Source of the DNA: Flavobacteriaceae bacterium
GTDB taxonomy: Bacteria; Bacteroidota; Bacteroidia; Flavobacteriales; Flavobacteriaceae
Direction: 5' to 3'
Assembly: GCA_024644745.1 (NCBI GenBank)
Contig: JAHEHF010000031.1
Coordinates: 1-34,175 of the forward strand
Length of the DNA stretch: 34,175 nucleotides
Positions 16,310 to 24,445 of the stretch are shown here, in pieces (position 1 is the stretch's first letter; each line of letters begins with the position of its first letter). The notes beneath the pieces are model-generated. The model was not told the DNA's origin, did not search any database, and saw only the letters and a program-made list of their open reading frames with translations. The position numbers and the translations under genes were made by a program.

Positions 16310-16867
16310 TTATAATTTAGATATATACTGATTATCTTCAAATTGAGAAAGCAGGTCATTCAGCCTGTATGATACACTTGAATCATATTGTTTGTCGCCT
16401 ACTCTCAATACAAATCCCCCGATGATCGAAGGATCCACGATGTTTTTTAAAGTTACTTTGTTGTCTATAGATTCCTGAACTCTTTTGAGTATCGCTTTTT
16501 CAAGTTCTTTGGTCAGTGGAACAGCCGAAGTGACCTGAGCTACTTCAACCCCTTGAAGGAAATCGTAGATTACGATGTATTCCTTTGCAACCAGGGCAAG
16601 AATATCCAACCTCCTGTTCTCAATCAACAAATTGAGTAGGCCCATGGTAATGTCATTCACCTTTTTTTCGAAAATCGACGTCAAAATTGATTTTTTGACG
16701 GTCGCTTTGATAATGGGGCTCTTTAACATCATTTCAAGGTCATGATTTTCCACGATCGTGGCATCGATGAGTTTCATGTCTTCATTCACTGCATCTGCAA
16801 AACCATTTTCTTTTGCAAGATTCAATGTTGCCTTGGCGTATCTTAATGCTGCTCTCGTTCCTACCAT
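16310..16867 (-). CDS. atpH: F1 ATP synthase delta subunit
   Basis: The 185-residue OSCP/delta subunit links the peripheral stalk to the top of F1. It begins MVGTRAALRYAKATLNLAKE, the typical R-Y-A-K-A-L helix of delta, and ends with VDPSIIGGFVLRVGDKQYDSS followed by RLNDL, the conserved C-terminal signature (I-G-G-x-x-x-x-x-G-D). The order F-H-A-G around it supports the call. It starts 4 bp after the atpF stop, so translation is probably coupled. Confidence 0.96.
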   Translation of the reverse strand: MVGTRAALRYAKATLNLAKENGFADAVNEDMKLIDATIVENHDLEMMLKSPIIKATVKKSILTSIFEKKVNDITMGLLNLLIENRRLDILALVAKEYIVIYDFLQGVEVAQVTSAVPLTKELEKAILKRVQESIDNKVTLKNIVDPSIIGGFVLRVGDKQYDSSVSYRLNDLLSQFEDNQYISKL

Positions 16868-16871
16868 GCTG

Positions 16872-17372
16872 TTACTTTAACTTAGCTTCGTCCAACATCT
16901 TTTCAATCAACTTCACCTGCTTGTCCTTGTTCGACAACTCCTCTTTCATGATCTTCTCAGCGATCCCGATGGAAAGCTCAGCAACCTGATTTTTCAATTC
17001 AGTGATGGCTGCCAGTTTTTCGTTCTCTATGGTTTGCTTTGCCTGTTCAATGATCTTATTCGATTGAGCCTTGGCCTCGTCTTTTGCTTCGGTGATCATT
17101 TTATCTTTGATCATTCTCGCGTCTTTCAACAGGGTATCCCTTTCAATTCTCGCTTCTTTGAGGATCTTCTCATTGCTGGATTTGAGATCAAGCATTTCCT
17201 GACGCGCCTTGTCGGCTTCGTCAAGTGCATTCTTTATTCCTTCTTCTCTGCTGTTCAAAGCATCTAAAATAGGCTTCCAGGCAAATTTTTTCAGTAAAAA
17301 AAGCAACAGAATAAAAAGAATCGATTGCCAGAAAAACAGTCCAAATGAAAAATCGTTGATTAATTTCTCCAT
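16872..17372 (-). CDS. atpF: F0 ATP synthase b subunit
   Basis: The 166-residue peripheral stalk protein has a single N-terminal membrane helix (about 9-28, FGLFFWQSILFILLLFLLKK). A long charged coiled coil follows to the end, rich in Lys/Glu/Ala with regular heptads (e.g. DEADKARQEMLDLKSSNEKI). FAWKPILDALNSREEGIKNAL near 30-50 is the conserved segment after the membrane. It is separated from atpE by 84 bp holding a perfect 16-bp hairpin, and from atpH by only 4 bp. Confidence 0.96.
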   Translation of the reverse strand: MEKLINDFSFGLFFWQSILFILLLFLLKKFAWKPILDALNSREEGIKNALDEADKARQEMLDLKSSNEKILKEARIERDTLLKDARMIKDKMITEAKDEAKAQSNKIIEQAKQTIENEKLAAITELKNQVAELSIGIAEKIMKEELSNKDKQVKLIEKMLDEAKLK

Positions 17373-17409
17373 GTGTTAATTATGATGTAAATATTAATAT
17401 CGTTTTTGA

Positions 17410-17446
17410 AAACAATAGCTATAACCAACCGTTATAGCTATTGTTT
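17410..17446. promoter_or_regulatory. perfect 16-bp hairpin between atpE and atpF
   Basis: AAACAATAGCTATAAC (17410-17425), a 5-nt loop, and GTTATAGCTATTGTTT (17431-17446) are perfectly complementary. The hairpin lies 11 bases after the atpE stop and ends about 38 bases before the atpF start. On the minus transcript only a short T tract follows it (...TTGTTTTC), so partial termination or protection of the atpE message is more likely than full termination. Confidence 0.7.
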
Positions 17447-17456
17447 ATGTTTTAGA

Positions 17457-17648
17457 TTAAACTGCAAACAAGGCAGCAAATCCAATACCTTCAATAAGCG
17501 CCGCTGCAATCAGCATCGCTGTTTGAATTTTTCCTGTAGCTTCAGGTTGACGAGCAATAGCGTCCATTGCTGAACCACCAATTCTACCGATACCGATACC
17601 GGCACCAATTACAACCAATCCTGCACCTACAATAGCTGGAATCTCCAT
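17457..17648 (-). CDS. atpE: F0 ATP synthase c subunit
   Basis: The 63-residue proteolipid makes up the rotating c-ring. It forms two helices: the first is glycine-rich (AIVGAGLVVIGAGIGIGRIGG), then comes the polar loop with R33-Q34-P35, and the second helix carries the ion-binding carboxylate E53 (ALIEGIGF). There is no Gln partner in helix 1 like that of the sodium-binding type, so it probably works with protons. It is shorter than most c subunits (70-80) because both ends are trimmed. It starts 33 bp after atpB. Confidence 0.97.
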   Translation of the reverse strand: MEIPAIVGAGLVVIGAGIGIGRIGGSAMDAIARQPEATGKIQTAMLIAAALIEGIGFAALFAV

Positions 17649-17681
17649 AATATATATAATTAAAAATTAAACATTCAAAAT

Positions 17682-18773
17682 TTAATGGGCCTCGTCATGC
17701 TCATGTTCCTCAACCGCAAATCCGAAATATAAAGCAGAAAGCATGGTGAAGATATAAGCCTGTAACAGGGCAACTAATAATTCAATCATCGAAATCGCAA
17801 AGGCAAGCACAAAAGACAAGCCACTGCCGATCCAGTTTTGAAATACAAAGATCAAACCGACCAGACTCATCAGAACGATGTGTCCCGCCATAATGTTCGC
17901 ATACAAACGAATCATCAGGGCAAAGGGTTTGATGAATACTCCCAGTAATTCAATGGGAGCCAATATGATTTTCATGGGTACCGGTACCCCCGGCATCCAG
18001 AATATGTGTTTCCAATAGTTTTTATTTCCTGAAAATTGCGTAATCAGAAAAGTAAGCAGCGCAAGGGCAAAGGTAACTGCAATATTTCCAGTCACGTTGA
18101 TCCCGAGCGGGGTTAATCCGAAAAGGTTTAAAAACCATACAAAAAAGAATACCGTCAATAAAAAACTCATGTATTTTTTGTAGTGTTTTTCACCGATATT
18201 CGGGATGGCGATCTCATCGCGAATGTAAACGACAATCGGTTCAAAGAATCTTCCGGCTCCCTTTGCGATGGGTCCCTTGCCAAAAGATTTGGCAAGTCCC
18301 GAAAACAATAGCAGCATCAATATCCCTGTGATGATGATCATCAAAACACTTTTGGTGATCGAAAAATCCCATGGTTTATAATTGGTCGGGTGATGGTGAT
18401 CGTCAAGGGTTAGGCTACCTTCGGCATCTGTTCTGTAGATCTTATTGTGGTATAGTTTGTAAAAATTTCCTTTGCTTTCGGCAACCGTTTCACCATGGTG
18501 AAATTTTGATGATGAGAAAACATGAAGTCCTTCATCTATAAGGATTACGGGTAATGGAAACCCGTAATGAATGTTTTTTTCTGTGTCGCTAAAGAAAACA
18601 AAGTCGTAAGCGTCCTGGATATGGTGATCGATACTTTCTTTGATTTCGGTCTTTATGTCTCTTTCTTCTTTGCTTCCTTCATGCGCTTCTTGCTGGGCAT
18701 TAAGATTCAAGCTAAAAACTAAAACTGTGATTGTAAGGAATTTCACTAAAAACTTACTTTGCATCTTTAACAA
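17682..18773 (-). CDS. atpB: F0 ATP synthase a subunit with long N-terminal extracytoplasmic extension
   Basis: The 363-residue protein is about 100 residues longer than E. coli a. Residues 1-27 form a signal-peptide-like segment (ending NLNAQQ). Residues 28-135 are a hydrophilic domain with HHH at 126-128. From about 140 the a-subunit core begins, with membrane segments and the essential arginine R289 in ALMIRLYANIMAGH. The tail EEHEHDEAH is His/Glu-rich. Extended forms of this kind are familiar in Bacteroidota. A TACATTTG -7 element lies 26 bp before the start, so the structural atp genes have a promoter of their own. Confidence 0.96.
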   Translation of the reverse strand: MLKMQSKFLVKFLTITVLVFSLNLNAQQEAHEGSKEERDIKTEIKESIDHHIQDAYDFVFFSDTEKNIHYGFPLPVILIDEGLHVFSSSKFHHGETVAESKGNFYKLYHNKIYRTDAEGSLTLDDHHHPTNYKPWDFSITKSVLMIIITGILMLLLFSGLAKSFGKGPIAKGAGRFFEPIVVYIRDEIAIPNIGEKHYKKYMSFLLTVFFFVWFLNLFGLTPLGINVTGNIAVTFALALLTFLITQFSGNKNYWKHIFWMPGVPVPMKIILAPIELLGVFIKPFALMIRLYANIMAGHIVLMSLVGLIFVFQNWIGSGLSFVLAFAISMIELLVALLQAYIFTMLSALYFGFAVEEHEHDEAH

Positions 18774-18798
18774 ATTATATTGGCTTAAAAAATCGGTG

Positions 18799-18806
18799 CA
18801 AATGTA
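18799..18806 (-). promoter_or_regulatory. -7 element for the atpB-E-F-H-A-G operon
   Basis: On the minus strand TACATTTG matches TAnnTTTG and lies 26 bases before the atpB ATG at 18773. The -33 box is not obvious. Confidence 0.55.
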
Positions 18807-18839
18807 ATATTTTTATTTGGATAGATTATAATGAAAAAT

Positions 18840-19217
18840 TTATTTTTTTAGAAAATTAATGACGCCCAGTGTTTCAAAAATCAGGCAGAAAACATAAGGA
18901 ATAAAGAAGGCTCCAAATTCAAGCGAGCTAAGCGTTCCGTCCATTTTGTAAGCCGGATAAAAGAAGATAAAAAAGAAAATAAATTTGACAAAACTGCCTC
19001 CCATATACAGAAAACCCAAATGAGCTGTCATTTTCTCCTTAAGAAGGTAAAGCATCAAATAAATGAAGATGGCTAAAAAGTAATTTATAAGGTAGGCGGC
19101 AAGGATTTTGTTGTCAAACAGAGGTTTTTCAAGCAGGTAGAGCAGCCCCAGATGAATCCCGAAAACTGCAAGAAGAACAGCGAGAAGAGCCAATGAAAAT
19201 TTCGGAAAAGTGTTCAT
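18840..19217 (-). CDS. small integral membrane protein in the AtpI position
   Basis: The 125-residue protein has four hydrophobic segments (about 6-26, 38-60, 66-88 and 98-120). It is not recognisably related to E. coli AtpI by motif, but it sits between atpZ and atpB where AtpI or another assembly factor is found. In flavobacteria I remember a DUF6168-type protein at this place; that name is from memory. It could help c-ring assembly or membrane insertion. It follows atpZ by 6 bp. Confidence 0.75.
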   Translation of the reverse strand: MNTFPKFSLALLAVLLAVFGIHLGLLYLLEKPLFDNKILAAYLINYFLAIFIYLMLYLLKEKMTAHLGFLYMGGSFVKFIFFFIFFYPAYKMDGTLSSLEFGAFFIPYVFCLIFETLGVINFLKK

Positions 19218-19223
19218 TGGCTG

Positions 19224-19442
19224 TTAATTTTCAATGTTTTTGATTTGACGCAGCAGGCTGTAGAAAGAGAGCACAACCCCCAGCAGCGTTAAAATAATCG
19301 TGTAGGTATTGTTATCGGTATATTTGGCATCAAGCCATTTTCCAAACCAGGCAGCCAGATAGATGGTGACGCCCATTTGGAGTCCGATACCGGTGAGAAC
19401 AATATATTTATTAAGCCGTTTTTTTGGTTTTTTCTCCGTCAT
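19224..19442 (-). CDS. AtpZ/AtpI-family ATP synthase assembly protein
   Basis: The 72-residue protein has a basic N-terminus (MTEKKPKKRLNKY) and two membrane helices (about 15-33 and 47-65) connected by WFGKWLDAKYTDN. This G-x-W-L-D loop is typical of AtpZ/AtpI-like proteins encoded at the head of atp operons, where they support F0 assembly or Mg2+ supply. Its start lies 32 bp inside the end of the upstream bactofilin gene, so the two are translated as coupled frames. Confidence 0.85.
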   Translation of the reverse strand: MTEKKPKKRLNKYIVLTGIGLQMGVTIYLAAWFGKWLDAKYTDNNTYTIILTLLGVVLSFYSLLRQIKNIEN

Positions 19443-19809
19443 TTTGAATTACTTTGACCGAACCTTTCATGGCACAGGTGGCATTGAATACAGCACCCGG
19501 TTCTACAGATAATTTACCCATAACCACATCTCCGCTGATGTCAGCCGTATTTTTGAGCGACAATATCTGGTCAACTATTAATTTTCCGGCGAAAGTTCCT
19601 TCTATGTCGGCGTTGACACAATCAATGGTTCCTGTAACAGTTCCTTCTTTACCTATAACAACCCTGCCAGTGGTTTTAATGGTGCCTTCTATTTTTCCAT
19701 CCACTCTGAAATCACCATCCGAATTGATATCCCCTACGAGAGAGGTGTTTTTAGCAATCGTATTACGTTCTCCAATCTGATGCGGGCTTTCTTTTTTTTC
19801 GTTGAACAT
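19411..19809 (-). CDS. bactofilin-type polymer-forming protein
   Basis: The 132-residue protein is dominated by a right-handed beta-helix of short repeats (SDGDFRVDGKIEGTIKTTGR, VVIGKEGTVTGTIDCVNADI, EGTFAGKLIVDQ), the DUF583/bactofilin core at about 18-110, with short disordered ends. Bactofilins polymerise without nucleotide and scaffold cell-envelope or shape machinery. It starts 25 bp after the SprE-like gene and overlaps the next gene (atpZ) by 32 bp, so it probably shares a transcript with both. Confidence 0.9.
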   Translation of the reverse strand: MFNEKKESPHQIGERNTIAKNTSLVGDINSDGDFRVDGKIEGTIKTTGRVVIGKEGTVTGTIDCVNADIEGTFAGKLIVDQILSLKNTADISGDVVMGKLSVEPGAVFNATCAMKGSVKVIQNDGEKTKKTA

Positions 19810-19834
19810 AGTTTCTTGGTTTTTAGTTTTACAT

Positions 19835-22039
19835 TTATTCTGATTCAGGGGATATTTCTTTCATTTTTTCCAAAACTTCTTCTGCATGATCGCTTTCTTC
19901 AGTGTTGGGATAATTGACAATTATTGAATTCAACTTTTCAATAAATTGTTTTTCTCCTTCTGTTTTCAGCAGCAGGTAAGCTTTGAGCAATTCGAATTTG
20001 GCTTCGATCTCCAGGCCTCTGAAACGATCCAGCCCTTCATTTACAGTCGATAAAGCATAATCAAAATCTTCTTCTTCATAGCAAACGAAGGCAAGTTTAT
20101 ACATATATTCCGGACCGTTTTCATCATTCGCATTGTCCAAAACATTGTTCGGGTTCAGGATCATTTGCGCATAACGCGATTCCGGATTATCTGTAACGAT
20201 TTGATCTCTGTATTTATTGCTCAGTTCCGTATTAAAATGTGCATAAGTTTTGAACAAGTGATACTTGACCGGAACGATGAGATTCTCTACCGGGTCATTC
20301 GCCAGGAATTTTTCAAAATTCATTGCAGCAATCTCATATTCTTTGAACTGCTCTTTATAAATGAGCCCCAGATTATAAAAGGCATCATTTCTTTGCAGCG
20401 ATATACTGTCAAGGGCCTCCTGCTTTTTTGGGATTCTTTCTGTATAGTAGTTCACGTCAAACATCAGGCTCGTATCGAGCGCCACTTCTGTTTCCTTGCT
20501 GAGTGATTCGGTGTTCAAACCTGTATTTTGCGCGATGAGCCAAAAATCGCCCATGGGTCTGTTTCCGTATTTATTTCTGAATTGCTGTTTGCCAATACCG
20601 ACCACCTGCGTATTGTAAAAGTAAAATTTACCCTCATCATCGTAGTTGTTGGTGGTCTGTGCAAATTCTCCAAGTCCTGCGCTGGCACTGAATTCCTCTT
20701 CTTTGCGTTTTTCAGCGAGCATTCTTTCTTTTAACTTTTCAATATGATCCTCAAAATAGGCCTTCTGATCTGTTTCACTCATGCCTGCAAGCATCAGGAT
20801 ACTGTCATTTCTTTTGGCAATATTTTCATAGAAGATCACGTCATTCAAACTCTCTCTTTTTCGGATGAGCCTGCGAATGCGTTTGGTATTCTGGTCAATT
20901 GGTGTTTGCAGCACACTGTCGTAATAAGCCCCTGCCAGCTCAAAACTTGTTCTGTCAAAATAAAGTTCCCCCAATTGTTCGTAGGACAAACTTTTTTGAA
21001 AGGGTTTTTTGGTATTGTGAATCACAGACAGCTCAAAGAGTTCACGTGCTTTTTCAGGGTCCTCCTGTTTTAAAGCCAATAGTCCCGCCTGATAATACAA
21101 CTCATCGAGATAGGGCCTGTTGTCTCTGTCTTCAATAAGGTCTTGCAGGGTATATACAATCAAACTTGTACTGTCTGCCGAAGAATAGTTCTTGGCTCGT
21201 TCAAGTACGGCATGGACCTTATACTTTCGAGGGATGTCTTTCATATAAGACAGGGATTCAAAAACCATATTGGAGGAATCGACTTTTTCCATCTCTCTGT
21301 AGATCTGTCCCAGAATAAAAAGATTCCTGGCTCCCTGCTTTTTATCTGTAAAATAATAGGTTGATTTTTTGAGGTGGTCCACAACCAGATGTGTACTGTC
21401 CATCTGCGTATAGGCCATGGCCATGGCAGTATGGGTCTTTTCATATTCTTCTTCGGTGATCTCGAAATTTCTCAATACGGTATTGAGGGTTTCAATGGCC
21501 AGCTTTTCATTTTGAAGCCTGACATGTGTCTTTGCCTTCCAAATTTTCATCTCCCTGTACAGGTTGGCGTCAGGATAATTTTCAATACCGAAAGTAAAAG
21601 CCTCAAGAGCCGGAATGAACCGTTGAAGGTAATAACGTGATTTACCCAACAAAAGGTAGGCATCATCTATCTGACTGTTCTTTTCAAAACCATCGATGAC
21701 CATCGAATGCTTTTGTACTGCTTTTACAGCTTTCTCCTCTGCTTTGTCAAAGCCCTGCGCTTCCTCGTCTTTTTTCATGCTTTGACCCGGAAAGGGAATG
21801 ACATCTTCCTCAATTTTTAAAGGTTCGATCGGAAGTCTTTCCCAAAAATTATCTTCATAAGAATCATCAAGTTCTTTTTTAGCTTCCTCAAAAGCCAGAT
21901 GGCCATTATAGAGCACATTGAATTTGGCAGACATGGAATGTCCCGTTCGGTTCAAAAAAGTATCTTTTTTGGTGGAACAACTCATTGCCAGCCCGATTGC
22001 TGCGAGTGAAATAATAATACGTTTGATGCCTTTTTTCAA
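19835..22039 (-). CDS. TPR lipoprotein of the SprE/PorW type (gliding and type IX secretion)
   Basis: The 734-residue protein has a lipoprotein signal (MKKGIKRIIISLAAIGLAMSC, Cys-21). It is almost entirely helical TPR repeats, e.g. DDAYLLLGKSRYYLQRFIPALEAF near 125-150, ARNLFILGQIYREMEKVDSSN near 237-257, and a second TPR set near 555-720. The early segment SMSAKFNVLYNGHLAFEEAKKEL is characteristic of SprE/PorW, a periplasm-facing lipoprotein needed for type IX secretion and gliding in flavobacteria. F. johnsoniae SprE is longer (about 870), so this is a shorter form. It heads the run sprE-bactofilin-atpZ. Confidence 0.8.
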   Translation of the reverse strand: MKKGIKRIIISLAAIGLAMSCSTKKDTFLNRTGHSMSAKFNVLYNGHLAFEEAKKELDDSYEDNFWERLPIEPLKIEEDVIPFPGQSMKKDEEAQGFDKAEEKAVKAVQKHSMVIDGFEKNSQIDDAYLLLGKSRYYLQRFIPALEAFTFGIENYPDANLYREMKIWKAKTHVRLQNEKLAIETLNTVLRNFEITEEEYEKTHTAMAMAYTQMDSTHLVVDHLKKSTYYFTDKKQGARNLFILGQIYREMEKVDSSNMVFESLSYMKDIPRKYKVHAVLERAKNYSSADSTSLIVYTLQDLIEDRDNRPYLDELYYQAGLLALKQEDPEKARELFELSVIHNTKKPFQKSLSYEQLGELYFDRTSFELAGAYYDSVLQTPIDQNTKRIRRLIRKRESLNDVIFYENIAKRNDSILMLAGMSETDQKAYFEDHIEKLKERMLAEKRKEEEFSASAGLGEFAQTTNNYDDEGKFYFYNTQVVGIGKQQFRNKYGNRPMGDFWLIAQNTGLNTESLSKETEVALDTSLMFDVNYYTERIPKKQEALDSISLQRNDAFYNLGLIYKEQFKEYEIAAMNFEKFLANDPVENLIVPVKYHLFKTYAHFNTELSNKYRDQIVTDNPESRYAQMILNPNNVLDNANDENGPEYMYKLAFVCYEEEDFDYALSTVNEGLDRFRGLEIEAKFELLKAYLLLKTEGEKQFIEKLNSIIVNYPNTEESDHAEEVLEKMKEISPESE

Positions 22040-22159
22040 AATTTGAGCATGAGCTTAACTTAAAAAATGTTTTAACCAGAGGGAAAGGGTAAAAGTACAA
22101 ATTAATGATAAATCTTTTACTTAACTGATGGTTTATCCGAACATTTTAACAGATCATCT

Positions 22160-22199
22160 TTACCGGCAGATTGGTTCAGTTTTGAACCTGAGCCGGTAA
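22160..22199 (-). terminator. compound hairpin between the ABC ATPase and sprE-like genes
   Basis: Outer arms TTACCGGC / GCCGGTAA and inner arms GGTTCA / TGAACC (loop gttt) nest into one stem-loop that begins 11 bases past the ABC ATPase stop. No long T-run follows on the minus strand, so it may be an imperfect terminator or an mRNA 3'-end stabiliser. Confidence 0.4.
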
Positions 22200-22209
22200 T
22201 TAATTAAAA

Positions 22210-22905
22210 TCAAGCCGAAAAGAACTGCTCCAGTTCTTTTAAAGTTGCTTCAGAGGTCTGAAGATCTTTGATCACGTCACCTTTGTTCAATACAACAATT
22301 CTTTCGCATACCTCGGTGATGTGGCCAAGGTCATGACTCGAAATCAAGAGCGTTGAGCTGGATTCCCCGTTTATCTTTTTAAGTGTTTTCTTTAATCTTA
22401 TCTGCGTTGTCGGATCGAGGTTGGCAAAAGGTTCATCCAGTATGATTACCTCCGGAGTGCCGATCAGCGCCCCTACTATTCCTGCCTTTTTTTGATTCCC
22501 TTTTGACAAGTCTCTCAGATATTTTTTTTGGCCAAGAATTTCACCGTTAAAAAGTTCTTCAAATTGTTCCAGAAATTCGGAAAGGTCTGCCTCACTCACT
22601 CCTCTCAGCTTTGCAATGAAATTAAAATATTCCTCAGGTGTCAAATAACCCACCAGAAAACTTTCATCAATGAAGGCAGAAGTAAATGGTTTCCAGTCTT
22701 CGCTCTGATCTACCTGAATTTCCTGGTTTACAATGTTGCCGGTAGTGGGTTTGATCAAGTCGAGCAAAAGGTTAAAAAATGTAGTTTTACCAGCTCCATT
22801 ATTCCCGACAAGCCCGAAGGATTCTCCCCTTTTGATCTCAAGAGACGGAAGGTTTAAAACTGTATCTCCTCCATATTTTTTGCTAAGTTCAGTTGCTTTT
22901 ATCAT
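22210..22905 (-). CDS. ABC transporter ATP-binding protein
   Basis: The 231-residue nucleotide-binding subunit shows Walker A GNNGAGKT (34-41), the Q-loop region near 80, a signature-like LSKGNQKK, Walker B VIILDEP and the H-loop SSHD. The signature deviates from LSGGQ, as is common in ABC-2-type exporters. It starts 6 bp after the membrane gene at 22912-24390 and must be its partner. The transported compound is unknown. Confidence 0.93.
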   Translation of the reverse strand: MIKATELSKKYGGDTVLNLPSLEIKRGESFGLVGNNGAGKTTFFNLLLDLIKPTTGNIVNQEIQVDQSEDWKPFTSAFIDESFLVGYLTPEEYFNFIAKLRGVSEADLSEFLEQFEELFNGEILGQKKYLRDLSKGNQKKAGIVGALIGTPEVIILDEPFANLDPTTQIRLKKTLKKINGESSSTLLISSHDLGHITEVCERIVVLNKGDVIKDLQTSEATLKELEQFFSA

Positions 22906-22911
22906 AAGTTG

Positions 22912-24390
22912 TTAGTTATCCTGATCAAAGGCGCTGATCATTTTATATTTAGAGTCTATATATTTTTTTGTGATAAATTTCATGAGTTTGTCATGAAACA
23001 GAATTCCGGCGATCCCGATAACAATAAGTATTGAAATCCCGCTTTCAAAATTGAGCAATTTGTAAGGAAGATAGAAGATTCCTATAGGAAATAATAACAA
23101 TGGGATTCCAACGAGCCATTGAACGGCACCTGTACCTTGATAATTGAAAGCCGCGCGCTGAGACAGGTCGATTTTTTTTCGATTGAAAGAACCGGCATAG
23201 AGCAAAACATGAGAGTTGATCCCTATATTGTAAATCATTGCGGCAAAGTGGATCAGTAATATCTCCCATCCGAAATAAACATACGGAATACTTAGCACAA
23301 ACATCAGTAAAGCACTACCAGCCATCAGCAAAAATTTTGACTGGAGATAATCTTTGTAGGGTATGTTCTGGCTCATCAGCATTTTATAATAACCGCTGTC
23401 CCATGCCGGAATGAACTGACCGAAATTGATCAGAAAGATCCCTGTGACAAAGATGCCTACAAATACAAACATGGCCTGCATGGATTGATATGTTGAATTT
23501 GGATAAATGATCAGCCCGTAGAGAAGTCCGAATAAAACGATAAAAATTGTTGAGCGAGGCCTCTTGTTTCGCCATAACATCCTAAGATCAAGTTGTAAAA
23601 AAGGAGCACTTGCACCAAAGCGGTCGGTCCAGGAAAGGTCAGAGGCAGATACCTCTGTATGCTTTGATTGAAGGCTTTTATCAATATAGAGTTGAGCGTT
23701 CAGGAGCCTGAAATTTACAAAGTAGCACAGCCCAAGTAGCATGAAAGGTATAGTCAGTAATAGTGAATCGGATATGATCCATTTTATGGCATGATATAAA
23801 AATTCATTAAATGCGACCAGCTCAAAATGGTTCAGCAGATAAAGCCCTCCAACCAGGATCAATATCGGAAGCATCGAAAGCTCGGTCTGTGCTGATTTAT
23901 TTTCGATGATAAAATTCAAAAAATTGATGATCAGCGTGGCGATCACCATGAAAAGGATCCAATTCATTATATGTACAGTGGAATAATCGTTTGATATCAG
24001 CATGATGCCAAATGGAATAACGGCACATAAGGGCAGAAAATTAAAAAAGGAAATGACCGATTTTCCGAGAACATAATGAACTATTTTACTTTTTCTCAAT
24101 GGAAGTGTCAATAAGGGTTTTATGCTCATGACCGGTAATTTTTGAAAAAAGAAACGCATCAGCAAGTCAACCAGGAACCAATAAAATATAAATTGATTTA
24201 CAAGTTGAAAAGGATCTTTTTCGGGAAACTGTTTTTTAAGAATGGGGTAGAGTCCTAATCCCAGCCCTAAGAATACAACAATAAAATAGAGGGCGATAAA
24301 TACAAGAAAAATATTGAGGGCAACGCTTTTTTGCCAGTAGGAAGACCGAATGAACTGTTTCCATTCCAATCTTATAAAATCAGATACCAT
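22912..24390 (-). CDS. ABC-2-like multispanning permease (DUF5687 type)
   Basis: The 492-residue protein has many hydrophobic segments (about 10-12), grouped at 24-50, 108-130, 137-160, 170-245, 278-320 and 345-480. The first residues (MVSDFIRLEWKQFIRSSYWQKS) are the amphipathic entry seen in ABC-2 permeases. Next to an ABC ATPase this matches the DUF5687 family of Bacteroidota, a putative export permease of unknown substrate. It begins 55 bp after purM, without a clear -7 element in the gap, so it may be read through from pheS-purM. Confidence 0.82.
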   Translation of the reverse strand: MVSDFIRLEWKQFIRSSYWQKSVALNIFLVFIALYFIVVFLGLGLGLYPILKKQFPEKDPFQLVNQFIFYWFLVDLLMRFFFQKLPVMSIKPLLTLPLRKSKIVHYVLGKSVISFFNFLPLCAVIPFGIMLISNDYSTVHIMNWILFMVIATLIINFLNFIIENKSAQTELSMLPILILVGGLYLLNHFELVAFNEFLYHAIKWIISDSLLLTIPFMLLGLCYFVNFRLLNAQLYIDKSLQSKHTEVSASDLSWTDRFGASAPFLQLDLRMLWRNKRPRSTIFIVLFGLLYGLIIYPNSTYQSMQAMFVFVGIFVTGIFLINFGQFIPAWDSGYYKMLMSQNIPYKDYLQSKFLLMAGSALLMFVLSIPYVYFGWEILLIHFAAMIYNIGINSHVLLYAGSFNRKKIDLSQRAAFNYQGTGAVQWLVGIPLLLFPIGIFYLPYKLLNFESGISILIVIGIAGILFHDKLMKFITKKYIDSKYKMISAFDQDN

Positions 24391-24445
24391 CAGGATTGGT
24401 TTTTGCTATTGGTATCGCTAAAATAAAATAAGTTACACGAAAAAC

